Counted from the stretch's first letter, positions 1 to 6,548 are shown. The stretch: DNA of 7,008 nt from Eubacteriaceae bacterium (GCA_017613995.1 JAGACT010000182.1:1-7008), one strand, 5' to 3'. Made by a program: numbers and translations. The notes: generated by a model not told the origin, from the letters alone.

Positions 1-89
1 ACCGATCAAGGGAAGCAAATCTGGCCTCCCTGATTAAGGTTCGCCTGTTTTTTTGTTTTGAGCCGGAAATATTCATTGAGAGTACATAA

Positions 90-146
90 AAAGGAGGGGC
101 TACCTCATTATCGACTAAAAAGTCGTTTTGAGACAACCCCTTTTTT
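90..146. terminator. Imperfect bidirectional terminator-like stem
   Basis: A nested inverted repeat is visible: GGGG (96-99) with CCCC (137-140), CTCA (104-107) with TGAG (129-132), and a perfect CGACT-AAAA-AGTCG tip (112-125). It is followed by TTTTTT (141-146), and a run of A precedes the left arm, so the stem would act on either strand. The arms keep nearly constant symmetry with one bulged base and internal loops. It probably ends transcription of a gene lying left of the window and insulates the promoter at 164-192. Confidence 0.55.
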
Positions 147-163
147 CGTGCCCGAAAAAATGA

Positions 164-192
164 TTGACGGGAAGTATGTCAGGTTGTATCAT
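164..192 (+). promoter_or_regulatory. Sigma-A-type promoter for the URO-D-family gene
   Basis: TTGACG (164-169) and TATCAT (187-192) are separated by exactly 17 nt. Each hexamer differs from consensus at one position, which makes this the best promoter match in the window. It lies in AT-rich DNA just after the terminator-like stem. A start near position 199 would give a leader of roughly 80 nt before the ATG at 278. Confidence 0.7.
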
Positions 193-225
193 ATAAATAT
201 CGAATAATACAAAATTATATGATAT

Positions 226-262
226 TCCGGAAAGCCGGACGAAAGTCCGCGCGTCTGCGCGG
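226..262 (+). promoter_or_regulatory. Structured leader with three overlapping hairpins
   Basis: Three short stems can be drawn in the 5' leader: TCCGG-AAAG-CCGGA (226-239), CGGAC-GAAA-GTCCG (236-249, GNRA-type loop) and CCGCGC-GTCT-GCGCGG (247-262). Each overlaps the next by three to four bases, so neighbouring stems compete. The last one ends three bases before the purine-rich ribosome binding site (GGGAGGAGGG, 265-274). It could set ribosome access, but no known riboswitch consensus was recognised. Function is inferred from geometry only. Confidence 0.35.
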
Positions 263-277
263 CAGGGAGGAGGGAAA

Positions 278-1315
278 ATGACAGACTGGACACCGAAAGA
301 AAATTTTATGGCGGTACTCAGAGGGGAGATCCCCCAGAGCATTCCCCGCTACAACATGGGCATGAAGACCATGAACGGCCGGGAGACCACCCGCGGAGTG
401 GGCCCCAGCGTCCTCAGGAAGCATGACACCCATATGAGCCCCAAGGGCGGAAAGGATATCTGGGGAGTCAGCTACGTGGCCAACGAGGAGACGGGATTCG
501 CCTCCATCCCCGAGCCCAACAACTTCATCCTGGACGACATAACCAAGTGGAGGGACGTGATAAAACTGCCCGACATCGACCTGGACATCGACTGGGAAGC
601 CATGGCGAAGAAAGATATGGAGGACGCGCAGATCGACAGGGAAGTGACCGCGGTCTATTCCAGCGCCATGCTGATGCCATTCCAGCAGCTGGTGGCTTTC
701 ATGGGTTTCTCCGAGGGACTGTGCGCCCTGTACGAGGAGCCGGAGGAGGTCAAGGCCCTTCTGAACTTCATGACGGATTTCTACGTTCCCATCATTGAGA
801 AGACCATCGAATACTATGATCCGGACTGCTTCTACATGCTGGACGACACGGCCTCCAGGTATTCCACCTTCTTCTCGAAGGAGATCTACCAGGATATCTT
901 CCGTCCCATCTACGACCGTCTTGCCAGGCCCGCCAACGACAGGGGCCTGCCCATAGGCTTCCACAACTGCGGCAGGTGCGAGGCCTTCCTGGACGAGATG
1001 GTGGATTTCGGAGTCAAATGGTGGGATCCTGCCCAGCATGACAACGACCTCGAAGGCATCAAGGCAAAGTACGGCAGGGATCTCGTCATCACCGGAGGAT
1101 GGGAAGTGCAGCTCATGCCCGGCTGGCCCGACGTATCGGACGACGAGGTAAGGCAGACCGTATACGATACGGTGGACAGGCTCGGACCCGGCGGAGGATA
1201 CATGTTCATAGGCGGGGTCCTGGTAAGGCCCGGCGACGAGAGGGCGGCGTACCTCAACAAGCTGGTGCAGCAGACCGCCTCGGAATACTGCGACCACTAC
1301 TACGAGAAACACTGA
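278..1315 (+). CDS. URO-D superfamily protein, corrinoid methyltransferase type
   Basis: This 345-aa cytoplasmic protein belongs to the uroporphyrinogen decarboxylase superfamily (TIM-barrel). The subgroup includes zinc-dependent methyltransferases such as MtaA/MtbA and related demethylase components, which move methyl groups to or from corrinoid proteins. The key motif is HNCGRC (residues 229-234), matching the His-x-Cys zinc ligands of that group. ITGGWE (271-276) and GGGYMFIGG (305-313) are conserved barrel-strand motifs. The MRQAGR motif of true HemE near the N-terminus is absent, so heme synthesis is unlikely. The usual downstream SPGC-type cysteine is also absent (IGGVLVRPG there), so Cys234 may be the third ligand or the enzyme may differ. 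The ATG at 278 follows a strong AGGAGG site (268-273). It appears monocistronic, with its own promoter and a terminator directly after it. No corrinoid protein gene is adjacent, so substrate and partner are unknown. Confidence 0.85.
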   Translation: MTDWTPKENFMAVLRGEIPQSIPRYNMGMKTMNGRETTRGVGPSVLRKHDTHMSPKGGKDIWGVSYVANEETGFASIPEPNNFILDDITKWRDVIKLPDIDLDIDWEAMAKKDMEDAQIDREVTAVYSSAMLMPFQQLVAFMGFSEGLCALYEEPEEVKALLNFMTDFYVPIIEKTIEYYDPDCFYMLDDTASRYSTFFSKEIYQDIFRPIYDRLARPANDRGLPIGFHNCGRCEAFLDEMVDFGVKWWDPAQHDNDLEGIKAKYGRDLVITGGWEVQLMPGWPDVSDDEVRQTVYDTVDRLGPGGGYMFIGGVLVRPGDERAAYLNKLVQQTASEYCDHYYEKH

Positions 1316-1322
1316 AGATCCA

Positions 1323-1352
1323 AAACAGCGCGTCCGCCGGGACGCGCTGTTT
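1323..1352. terminator. Convergent bidirectional terminator
   Basis: A perfect 13-bp stem pairs 1323-1335 with 1340-1352 around a GCCG loop. It lies in the 44-nt gap between two converging genes. The stem ends in AAA/TTT, giving TTT on the plus strand and TTTT on the minus strand, so it can serve both genes although both U-tracts are short. Confidence 0.8.
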
Positions 1353-1359
1353 CCATGTA

Positions 1360-2139
1360 TTATTGTTTCAGATCCATCAGGAGCTTCGTGTGGGTGGTGA
1401 AGCAGTACCTGAGCCTTTCGAAGAGTTCCGCGTTTTCGCAAAAAAGCTCTTTCTTCCATCTTCTTATGAGGTAGGGTATCAGGAAGTGGTGCTCGTATAC
1501 TGTTTCGTATCCCCCGAAGATCTGCCATATCCTGTCCGTTCTCATTCCGAAGTAGCGTTCCTCCAGTTCCCGCTCCAGGTTCGCCGTGTGGATGTAGGAG
1601 AGCATGAATTCGAAAAGTCCCTTCATGTCCGTCTCCCCCCTCAGATCCATCCACTTTCCGAAGATCTCCGGCACCGCCTTCGAAAGAAGAGCCTTCAGCT
1701 CCTTTTCGTCCTCAGCTTTTCCGGGACTCGTCTGCCTGAACTCCATGTCCCTTATCACCACATGGCGGCATCCCAGGGACGCCAGGCTTCCCAGCAGGCT
1801 TTCAGTTTCGGCCTTCGGAAGGTAGCAGTACAGCTCGTGTATTACGCTGGAGAGCACCAGCACCGTTTTTTCGGGAACGATGAGCTCCCGGGCTTTTTCG
1901 ATGCTGTCCGTAAAGGTGCTGCCCGGGGTGGGGATGGCGTCCCGCAGCTTCTGTTCGTCGTTGTCCACTCCGATGTAGCGGAAACGCTGAGGCATTATCG
2001 CGTGGACCGACTCGTACATGGCTCCGTTGGAGCACCCGAAATCCAGGATGGTGTCGGCTTCGTCATCCACCTTGTCCAGCCACCACAGCTTGTCGTACAT
2101 GGCCCTGTCCAGTTCGGAGTAGTATGCTTCGTAATTCAT
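1360..2139 (-). CDS. Class I SAM-dependent methyltransferase
   Basis: A 259-aa soluble protein with the Rossmann-type methyltransferase fold. Motif I is LDFGCSNG (32-39), the SAM glycine loop. YIGVDND (55-61) ends the second strand with an acidic residue (Asp59) expected to hold the SAM ribose. VLVLSSVIHELY (93-104) is the motif IV region, and VVIRDME (127-133) the following strand. The C-terminal third (about 175-259) is helical and rich in aromatic and basic residues, and is probably the substrate-specific part. The ATG is preceded on the minus strand by AGGAG (2152-2148), 8 nt away. The gene is transcribed divergently from the 399-aa gene and converges on the URO-D-family gene. The substrate cannot be told from sequence; small molecule, RNA or protein are all possible. 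Confidence 0.85.
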   Translation of the reverse strand: MNYEAYYSELDRAMYDKLWWLDKVDDEADTILDFGCSNGAMYESVHAIMPQRFRYIGVDNDEQKLRDAIPTPGSTFTDSIEKARELIVPEKTVLVLSSVIHELYCYLPKAETESLLGSLASLGCRHVVIRDMEFRQTSPGKAEDEKELKALLSKAVPEIFGKWMDLRGETDMKGLFEFMLSYIHTANLERELEERYFGMRTDRIWQIFGGYETVYEHHFLIPYLIRRWKKELFCENAELFERLRYCFTTHTKLLMDLKQ

Positions 2140-2190
2140 GATGTTCTCTCCTCAGGCCGCCGCAGCCACACAGCAGCGGATATTTTCCAT

Positions 2191-2219
2191 ATGATACCAC
2201 AGCGGGACTGCCCGCGCAA
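2191..2219 (-). promoter_or_regulatory. Extended -10 promoter for the methyltransferase, with palindrome
   Basis: Reading the minus strand, TGGTATCAT gives an extended -10, with the TATCAT hexamer at 2196-2191. A weak TTGCGC lies 17 nt upstream (2219-2214). The spacer contains the inverted repeat GCGGG-ACTG-CCCGC (2202-2215), which partly overlaps the -35 and could be a repressor site. The promoter lies about 50 nt upstream of the start codon. The -35 match is poor, so the call rests on the extended -10. Confidence 0.45.
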
Positions 2220-2265
2220 GCAGGGAGGACTCTTCCCCTTTTTTTCACGTTTTGCCCCCCGCTCA

Positions 2266-2274
2266 TGGTATAAT
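2266..2274 (+). promoter_or_regulatory. Extended -10 promoter for the 399-aa gene
   Basis: TGGTATAAT (2266-2274) is a perfect extended -10 element. It lies about 50 nt before the ATG at 2326. No convincing -35 is found at 16-18 nt, which is typical of extended -10 promoters. With the minus-strand element it forms a back-to-back promoter pair in the 186-bp divergent region. Confidence 0.6.
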
Positions 2275-2325
2275 TCGGGTGCGGCATGCCGCATCCTAAA
2301 AGACGGAAGGAAAAGACAGGAAGAC

Positions 2326-3525
2326 ATGAAATACGTATTCAAGGACAGTATGACGGGACAGGCCCTGCTCAGCGCGGAGCTTCCCGAAGGTTTTTCCACC
2401 CGGGCGGCTCTCAGCCGGGTGATGAAGGGCATCAATCAGGATATCGAGATACGGGCCGAAGCGTCCGGGAACGGGATCACCGTAAGCTATATGCCGGGCT
2501 GGTCCTGCATGTACGAAAAGGTTAGGGTACCAAGTTTGTTCGGAGCCGCCCCCAGGGGCCGTACCAACGACGCGGGAGCCTATTATTCGGATCCCACCCC
2601 CGTGCAGCTCGATCTGGACACTGCTGCGTCGAACATACTGGGGGAAGCCGCCCGGGCGGAGCATTACTACGCTCTTTCGGATACGGTGCTTGGTAAAGCC
2701 AGGCAGCTTCTCGGCGAGTTCACGGACCGTCTGTTCTGCGAACTGGAGACGGGCGCCTCCATTTCCCCCATACCCATCGGGAACCTTATCCGGGGATACC
2801 TTGCGGACGGGGCCCTGGGAGTGTATCCGGCAAAGGAAGGGATCCTCGCGGTGTGCCTGTTTCGGATCGGTGTTGAGGCTGACGTGGTGCAGAACGCCAG
2901 GGGCATCAGCGAGATGCTGTGGGACGGCCCCTTCGGCAGCGCTCCCGTTTTCCAGGGCACCGTGACCTCCAGCGCCGTGTGGACGATACCCTATATATGC
3001 TCCATGATGGGAAAGCAGGACGATCTGGCGGCCTTTGCCCGTTTCGTCGAGACCGTGGAGATTTCCGATCAGGTCAGGGATTATACGCAGCAGCTCTGGC
3101 AGTACAACGTATCATCTCAGGTGCAGCAGGCCAGGGCTAACACCGAGCTCAATCAGCGGATGATAAACGAGGCCTGGGCGCAGCAGCAGCGGGGCTGGGC
3201 GGCCTCCGACGCCCTGAGGGATTCCATCAGCCGGGACCTGGACAGCTTTCACAGCAATCTGAATCAGCGCATGGCCGAAAACGACATGCGCTTCACCCGG
3301 TCCTCCTGCGGCACGGAATCCTCCGACGACAGGATACAGCGGTGGAGACACGAGTCCATGATGGGGGTGGAGACCTACGAGCGGGGAGACGGCACCGACG
3401 TGGAATTCGACTCCAGGGCGGACCGGGTCTTCGAGAACGATCTGGATCCCACGGTGCATTTCGGCACGGAACACTACTACGATGACTGGGTCCCGGACGG
3501 CTGGCACGAACTGAACAAAAAGTAA
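2326..3525 (+). CDS. Uncharacterised 399-aa cytoplasmic protein
   Basis: I do not recognise the family. No signal peptide or membrane segment is visible, so the protein is probably cytoplasmic. The N-terminal part (1-75) alternates short strands and helices. Residues 100-245 are mixed alpha/beta, with a hydrophobic stretch around 165-182. Residues 250-322 are rich in Gln, Ala, Asn and Arg and look helical or coiled-coil, with NQRM occurring twice (276-279 and 313-316). The C-terminus (345-399) is acidic and aromatic (GVETYERGDGT, then WVPDGWHEL) and resembles a small beta domain that I associate loosely with other uncharacterised Bacillota proteins. The frame stays open far upstream (to 1099), but that stretch lies antisense to the methyltransferase and is not credible coding. 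The ATG at 2326 was chosen because it follows both the TATAAT and purine-rich AAGGAAAAG (2308-2316), and because the methyltransferase is read the other way upstream. No clear terminator follows. Confidence 0.8.
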   Translation: MKYVFKDSMTGQALLSAELPEGFSTRAALSRVMKGINQDIEIRAEASGNGITVSYMPGWSCMYEKVRVPSLFGAAPRGRTNDAGAYYSDPTPVQLDLDTAASNILGEAARAEHYYALSDTVLGKARQLLGEFTDRLFCELETGASISPIPIGNLIRGYLADGALGVYPAKEGILAVCLFRIGVEADVVQNARGISEMLWDGPFGSAPVFQGTVTSSAVWTIPYICSMMGKQDDLAAFARFVETVEISDQVRDYTQQLWQYNVSSQVQQARANTELNQRMINEAWAQQQRGWAASDALRDSISRDLDSFHSNLNQRMAENDMRFTRSSCGTESSDDRIQRWRHESMMGVETYERGDGTDVEFDSRADRVFENDLDPTVHFGTEHYYDDWVPDGWHELNKK

Positions 3526-3536
3526 GATCGAACGTT

Positions 3537-3556
3537 TTTCAAGCTTATTTCAATCT
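3537..3556 (+). promoter_or_regulatory. Candidate response-regulator operator, 11-nt direct repeat
   Basis: TTTCAAGCT (3537-3545) and TTTCAATCT (3548-3556) match at 8 of 9 positions and start exactly 11 nt apart, one DNA turn. They fill the place of the -35 upstream of a perfect TATAAT, as PhoB boxes do. OmpR-family regulators typically bind such tandem half-sites head to tail. The regulator encoded two genes downstream in the same operon is the natural candidate ligand. This is inference; the repeat itself is directly visible. Confidence 0.45.
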
Positions 3557-3563
3557 ATGTCCC

Positions 3564-3569
3564 TATAAT
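3564..3569 (+). promoter_or_regulatory. -10 element for the surface protein / two-component operon
   Basis: A perfect TATAAT lies 54 nt before the start codon of the carbohydrate-binding protein gene. There is no TG extension, and the hexamer 17 nt upstream (AAGCTT) is a poor -35. This suggests that transcription needs an activator bound at the adjacent direct repeat. Confidence 0.55.
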
Positions 3570-3579
3570 CGTCATGGAA

Positions 3580-3592
3580 AGGCGGCACGCCT
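3580..3592 (+). promoter_or_regulatory. Small 5' UTR hairpin
   Basis: AGGCG-GCA-CGCCT (3580-3592) forms a 5-bp stem about ten bases after the expected transcription start. It is followed by the odd palindrome TGCGG-G-CCGCA (3601-3611), directly before the AGGAGG ribosome binding site (3614-3619). These may stabilise the mRNA or affect initiation, and could equally be chance in GC-rich DNA. Confidence 0.25.
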
Positions 3593-3623
3593 GATCTTTG
3601 TGCGGGCCGCATCAGGAGGAAAA

Positions 3624-5222
3624 ATGAAAAAGACATTACGAATAACGGCACTTCTCGCAGCGGCCCTTCTGATCATGACGGGCCCCCTGCCGGCTCGCGC
3701 TTCCCAGGAATACGATCCGGCCGGCTCCGTGAAGCTGGTCTTCACCGATTCGGGAATCAGCGCCACATCGGGAAAAGGTTTTAAGATCGAAGGGACGGAT
3801 CTGATCATCAGTTCCTCCGGTACATACGTGGTATCGGGTTCCTGCGCCGACGGCACCATCTCCGTCAGGAAGGGCACTGAGGGCGTCACCCTGGTGCTGG
3901 AGGGCCTGACCCTGTCCAGTTCCGACAGTGCCCCCGTGTGCTGCGGCAAGGAAACGCATGTGAAGATAATCGTATCATCCGGCAGTGTCAACACCCTTGG
4001 GGACAGCGAATACAACAACGACGAAAAGTACCCGAAAAACGGGAGGGCCGAGAACGCGGTGATAAAGTGCAAGGACGGCTCCTCGGTGATCCTCTGCGGC
4101 AGCGGGGAGCTGAACATCGTCTCCCGGGGCAAAAATGGCATCCGGGGAGGGGGAGATCTGTACGCGGAGGACAGCGCGTCGGAAGTCGTCAGCCCCGGTT
4201 CCCTTACGATACAGGATCTTACTCTGAACGTAAAGGCCTGTGCCGGCGACGGCATCAAGGGCAATGCCCTCCTGAACATACTCTCGGGCAGGATCACCGT
4301 TTCCGCCGACGACGACGGGATAAAGAGCGAATATACCCTTAACATCGGTTCCGCCGGCACCCAGGGCCCCGTCATCAGCGTCACCGACGCCGTGGAGGGC
4401 ATCGAGGCCGCGGTCATAAACGTATATTCCGGCGAGGTCTCCGTCTCCGCTTCGGACGACGGTATCAATGCCGCCAACAGCGATCTGGAGAACTTCAGCT
4501 TCGAATACAACCAGTACGGCGGGTACGTGCGGGTCGCATGCTCCGGAGGGGACGCGGTGGATTCCAACGGCACCATAGGCCTGTACGGAGGCACCATCGA
4601 GGCCTGGGGCCCGACGGCGGGAGACGGAGACCCCCTGGATTCGGAATACGGCACGTACCTTCAGGGAGCCACGGTGCTGGCGGCGGGACACCAGGGAATG
4701 CCCCAGAGCTTCGTCTGCGGAACTCCTGCGGCGGTATTTACGGGCACGGGCCTGGGCACGAAGGGCGGGACCCTGGAGATCAGGGACAGCTCGTCGAAGG
4801 TGCTGTACGCCTGTGAGGCTCCCTGGAACGTGAGCTACGTGATCTTTTCGTCCCCCGAACTTCAGGAGTCACAGACGTACCTCCTTTTCGGCAGCGGGGC
4901 CCAGAAGGCCGAGGCCGCCGCATCATCACAGGCAGGCTTCTCCGGCGGCTGGGGACCCGGCGGTCCTGGTGGGCAGGGCAGTAACGGCCCCGGAGGCCCC
5001 GGTGGACCCGGAATGAACGGTCCCGGAGGACCGGGAATGAACGGAGGACCGGGGATGAACGGAGGACCGGGGATGAACGGCGGAGCCCAGGGAGGAACGC
5101 CCCCCGAGGAAGTCCCGGGCGCCCCGGAGGAGACGGAGGAAGCTGTCCCGGAGAACGCGGCAGTGAAAGAAGGCCTGCTGGCGCGGATACTCAGCTGGCT
5201 GCGCTCGCTGCTGCGCCGATAA
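3624..5222 (+). CDS. Secreted Cthe_2159-type carbohydrate-binding beta-helix protein
   Basis: A 532-aa exported protein. Residues 1-26 are a signal peptide (MKK start, Ala/Leu core, ARA-S cleavage after 26). Residues about 35-425 match the carbohydrate-binding family named after Cthe_2159 of Clostridium thermocellum (DUF4353), a right-handed beta-helix that binds acidic polysaccharide and calcium. Visible hallmarks are GTYVVSGSCADGTISV (66-81), LEGLTLSSSDSAPV (92-105) and the turn repeats GDGIKG (208), DDGIKS (230), VEGIEA (257), DDGINA (278) and GDAVDS (309). Residues 440-491 are a Gly/Pro-rich tail with tandem GPGMNG units, then an acidic stretch (495-510). The protein ends in a basic amphipathic segment, LLARILSWLRSLLRR (518-532), which may touch membrane or wall. 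There is no LPXTG or lipobox. The ATG at 3624 is preferred over an upstream in-frame GTG at 3600 because AGGAGG lies just before it. Two-component genes follow 23 nt downstream. The actual ligand is unknown. Confidence 0.88.
   Translation: MKKTLRITALLAAALLIMTGPLPARASQEYDPAGSVKLVFTDSGISATSGKGFKIEGTDLIISSSGTYVVSGSCADGTISVRKGTEGVTLVLEGLTLSSSDSAPVCCGKETHVKIIVSSGSVNTLGDSEYNNDEKYPKNGRAENAVIKCKDGSSVILCGSGELNIVSRGKNGIRGGGDLYAEDSASEVVSPGSLTIQDLTLNVKACAGDGIKGNALLNILSGRITVSADDDGIKSEYTLNIGSAGTQGPVISVTDAVEGIEAAVINVYSGEVSVSASDDGINAANSDLENFSFEYNQYGGYVRVACSGGDAVDSNGTIGLYGGTIEAWGPTAGDGDPLDSEYGTYLQGATVLAAGHQGMPQSFVCGTPAAVFTGTGLGTKGGTLEIRDSSSKVLYACEAPWNVSYVIFSSPELQESQTYLLFGSGAQKAEAAASSQAGFSGGWGPGGPGGQGSNGPGGPGGPGMNGPGGPGMNGGPGMNGGPGMNGGAQGGTPPEEVPGAPEETEEAVPENAAVKEGLLARILSWLRSLLRR
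5004..5081 (+). repeat. 18-bp coding tandem repeat (GPGMNG units)
   Basis: Three consecutive 18-bp units begin at 5028, 5046 and 5064 and differ at only one or two bases. A fourth, slightly diverged copy lies at 5004-5021, separated by 6 nt. The period is a multiple of three, so copy-number change would lengthen or shorten the Gly-rich tail without breaking the frame. Confidence 0.85.
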
Positions 5223-5245
5223 GAACGAGAAACCGGAGATTATCT

Positions 5246-5929
5246 ATGAAGATACTTCTTGCAGAAGATGAAAAGAGAATGGCCCAGTCCCTGAGCGAGC
5301 TTCTCAGACAGGAGAACTACGAGGTGGACGTCTACGGCGACGGCCTCAGCGCCCTTTCCGCCGCCCTCACCGGCATCTACGACGCCGCGGTGCTGGACGT
5401 GATGATGCCGGGCATGGACGGTTTTTCAGTGGCCCGCTCCGTCAGAAAGGAGGGGATAAGCCTCCCGATAATCATGCTCACCGCCCGCTCCGACGTGGAC
5501 GACAAGGTCACCGGGCTGGACAGCGGCGCCGACGACTACCTGACCAAACCCTTCATGGCCAAAGAGCTGCTGGCCAGGCTCAGGGCCCTCATCAGGCGCA
5601 ACAGCAGCCTGGAGGACGGGAAGCTCTCCTTCGGGGACATCGTCCTGGATACGTCCGACGCCACACTCAGCTGCACCGGCACCGGCCAGAGCGTACGGCT
5701 CAGCGAGAAGGAGATGAAGATACTGGAATACATGATCTCCAACAGGGGAAGGATCCTCAGCCGGGAGCAGCTGGCACTGAAGATCTGGGGATACGAAAAC
5801 GACGCCGAGTACAACAACGTGGAGGTCTACATGTCCTTCACCAGAAAGAAGCTTGCCTTTGTCGGGGCAAAGACCTCCATCAAGGCGGTGAGGGGCGTCG
5901 GTTATGAGCTGAGGTTTGACGATGTTTAA
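5246..5929 (+). CDS. OmpR/PhoB-family response regulator
   Basis: A 227-aa DNA-binding regulator of standard family length. Receiver domain 1-120: acidic pocket Glu7/Asp8, phospho-acceptor Asp51 in LDVMMPGMDG, conserved Thr79 and Lys101 (LTKPF). All key residues are present, so it should be phosphorylatable. A linker leads to the winged-helix domain (about 130-225), with LSEKEMKILEYM, the RILSREQL turn, the recognition helix around YNNVEVYMSFTRKKL, and the wing ending VRGVGYELR. The ATG has GGAG at 5235-5238, 7 nt upstream. It is co-transcribed with the carbohydrate-binding protein (23-nt gap) and overlaps the histidine kinase start by 8 nt, indicating translational coupling. The likely partner is that kinase, which is interrupted here. 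The likely target is its own operon through the 11-nt direct repeat at 3537-3556. The orthologue name is unknown. Confidence 0.95.
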   Translation: MKILLAEDEKRMAQSLSELLRQENYEVDVYGDGLSALSAALTGIYDAAVLDVMMPGMDGFSVARSVRKEGISLPIIMLTARSDVDDKVTGLDSGADDYLTKPFMAKELLARLRALIRRNSSLEDGKLSFGDIVLDTSDATLSCTGTGQSVRLSEKEMKILEYMISNRGRILSREQLALKIWGYENDAEYNNVEVYMSFTRKKLAFVGAKTSIKAVRGVGYELRFDDV

Positions 5930-6548
5930 ACGGACAAGGATAAGATTCACCGCAGCCATTACGGCGGGCATACTGATATTTCTGTGCCTGATACTGGCGG
6001 CGGTATACGCTCAGAGCTACTTTGACACCGAAAGGAACAATACGGAGAAGCTCGACAAGTACGTGAGGAACTACACCATCGAGTCGGAGAATCCGGCGCA
6101 GCCGGGCCCTCAGGGAGGGTACCACGGAGGGGGAAAGAACGACCCGAAGGAAAAGGACGCGGGATTTCTTGCCTCGGCTTTCTATTCCGTGGCTTTCGCT
6201 CAGGACGGCACGGTACTCAGAGTGGACAACAGCAGGGGCGAATACCTGAGCGACGACGAGCTCGTGGCCCTGGCAGAAGAAAAACTCGCCTCGGGCAGCG
6301 ACAGAGGAAAGAGCGGCGAACTCATGTACCGCATCGAAACGACTCCCGGGTATGTCCTGGTCGCTTTTCTCAACATATCCAACAGCCGCAGCGTCATGTA
6401 CTCCCTTCTGAAGGTGATACTGCTGTATGCCGCAGCGGCCCTGGTGATCCTGCCCGCGGCGGCCTATGCCGTGTCCGGGGCGATCCTCAGGCCTCTGGAG
6501 GACAATGACAAAAGGCAGAAGCAGTTCATCTCCGACGCGGGGCATTAG
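5922..6548 (+). CDS. Sensor histidine kinase, N-terminal part ending in amber codon
   Basis: 208 residues up to an in-frame TAG (6546-6548). The ATG at 5922 overlaps the regulator's stop and has GAGG at 5911-5914, 7 nt upstream; a TTG at 5916 is a less likely start. Residues 1-8 are basic and 9-30 form TM1. Residues 31-157 form an extracytoplasmic sensor with a Gly/Pro-rich loop (58-71) and a short PAS-like stretch (87-152: SVAFAQDGTVLRVD then TPGYVLVAFL). TM2 is at about 162-184. A short linker (ILRPLEDNDKRQKQF), with no full HAMP domain, leads into the H-box ISDAGH. His208, the predicted phospho-acceptor, is the last residue before the stop. The expected next residue is Glu (HELKTP motif), one base from TAG. 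As written, the product is a membrane sensor with no catalytic core. It is probably a pseudogene or a sequencing error unless the amber codon is read through. Confidence 0.8.
   Translation: MFKRTRIRFTAAITAGILIFLCLILAAVYAQSYFDTERNNTEKLDKYVRNYTIESENPAQPGPQGGYHGGGKNDPKEKDAGFLASAFYSVAFAQDGTVLRVDNSRGEYLSDDELVALAEEKLASGSDRGKSGELMYRIETTPGYVLVAFLNISNSRSVMYSLLKVILLYAAAALVILPAAAYAVSGAILRPLEDNDKRQKQFISDAGH

Noticed and set aside
3..89. Open plus-strand frame ending at TAA (87-89) just before the terminator-like stem, possibly the 3' end of an upstream gene
   Set aside because: Only 28 codons are visible, with an atypical Phe-rich composition and no recognisable motif. It is plausible by position but cannot be supported.
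190..277. Cobalamin riboswitch ahead of the URO-D-family gene
   Set aside because: The leader is under 90 nt and lacks the conserved B12-box core, although GAAA- and CCG-containing hairpins superficially resemble parts of one.
215..1654. Long minus-strand open frame (about 479 codons) opposite the URO-D-family gene
   Set aside because: It is antisense to a clearly homologous gene, has low-complexity His/Gly/Val-rich translation, crosses the terminator and has no ribosome binding site. It is a by-product of high GC at third codon positions.
2223..2245. Weak plus-strand stem followed by a T-run, resembling an intrinsic terminator
   Set aside because: The stem (GGGAG with CTTCCC) is short and bulged, and no plus-strand gene ends upstream of it. 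It is probably chance sequence within the divergent promoter region.
1099..2325. Upstream extension of the frame of the 399-aa protein
   Set aside because: It lies opposite the methyltransferase and across the end of the URO-D-family gene. The promoter and ATG near 2326 explain the real start.
3572..4691. Minus-strand open frames opposite the carbohydrate-binding protein
   Set aside because: Translations are Ser/Pro- or Gly/Val-rich shadows with no initiation signals, and the plus-strand family match is clear.
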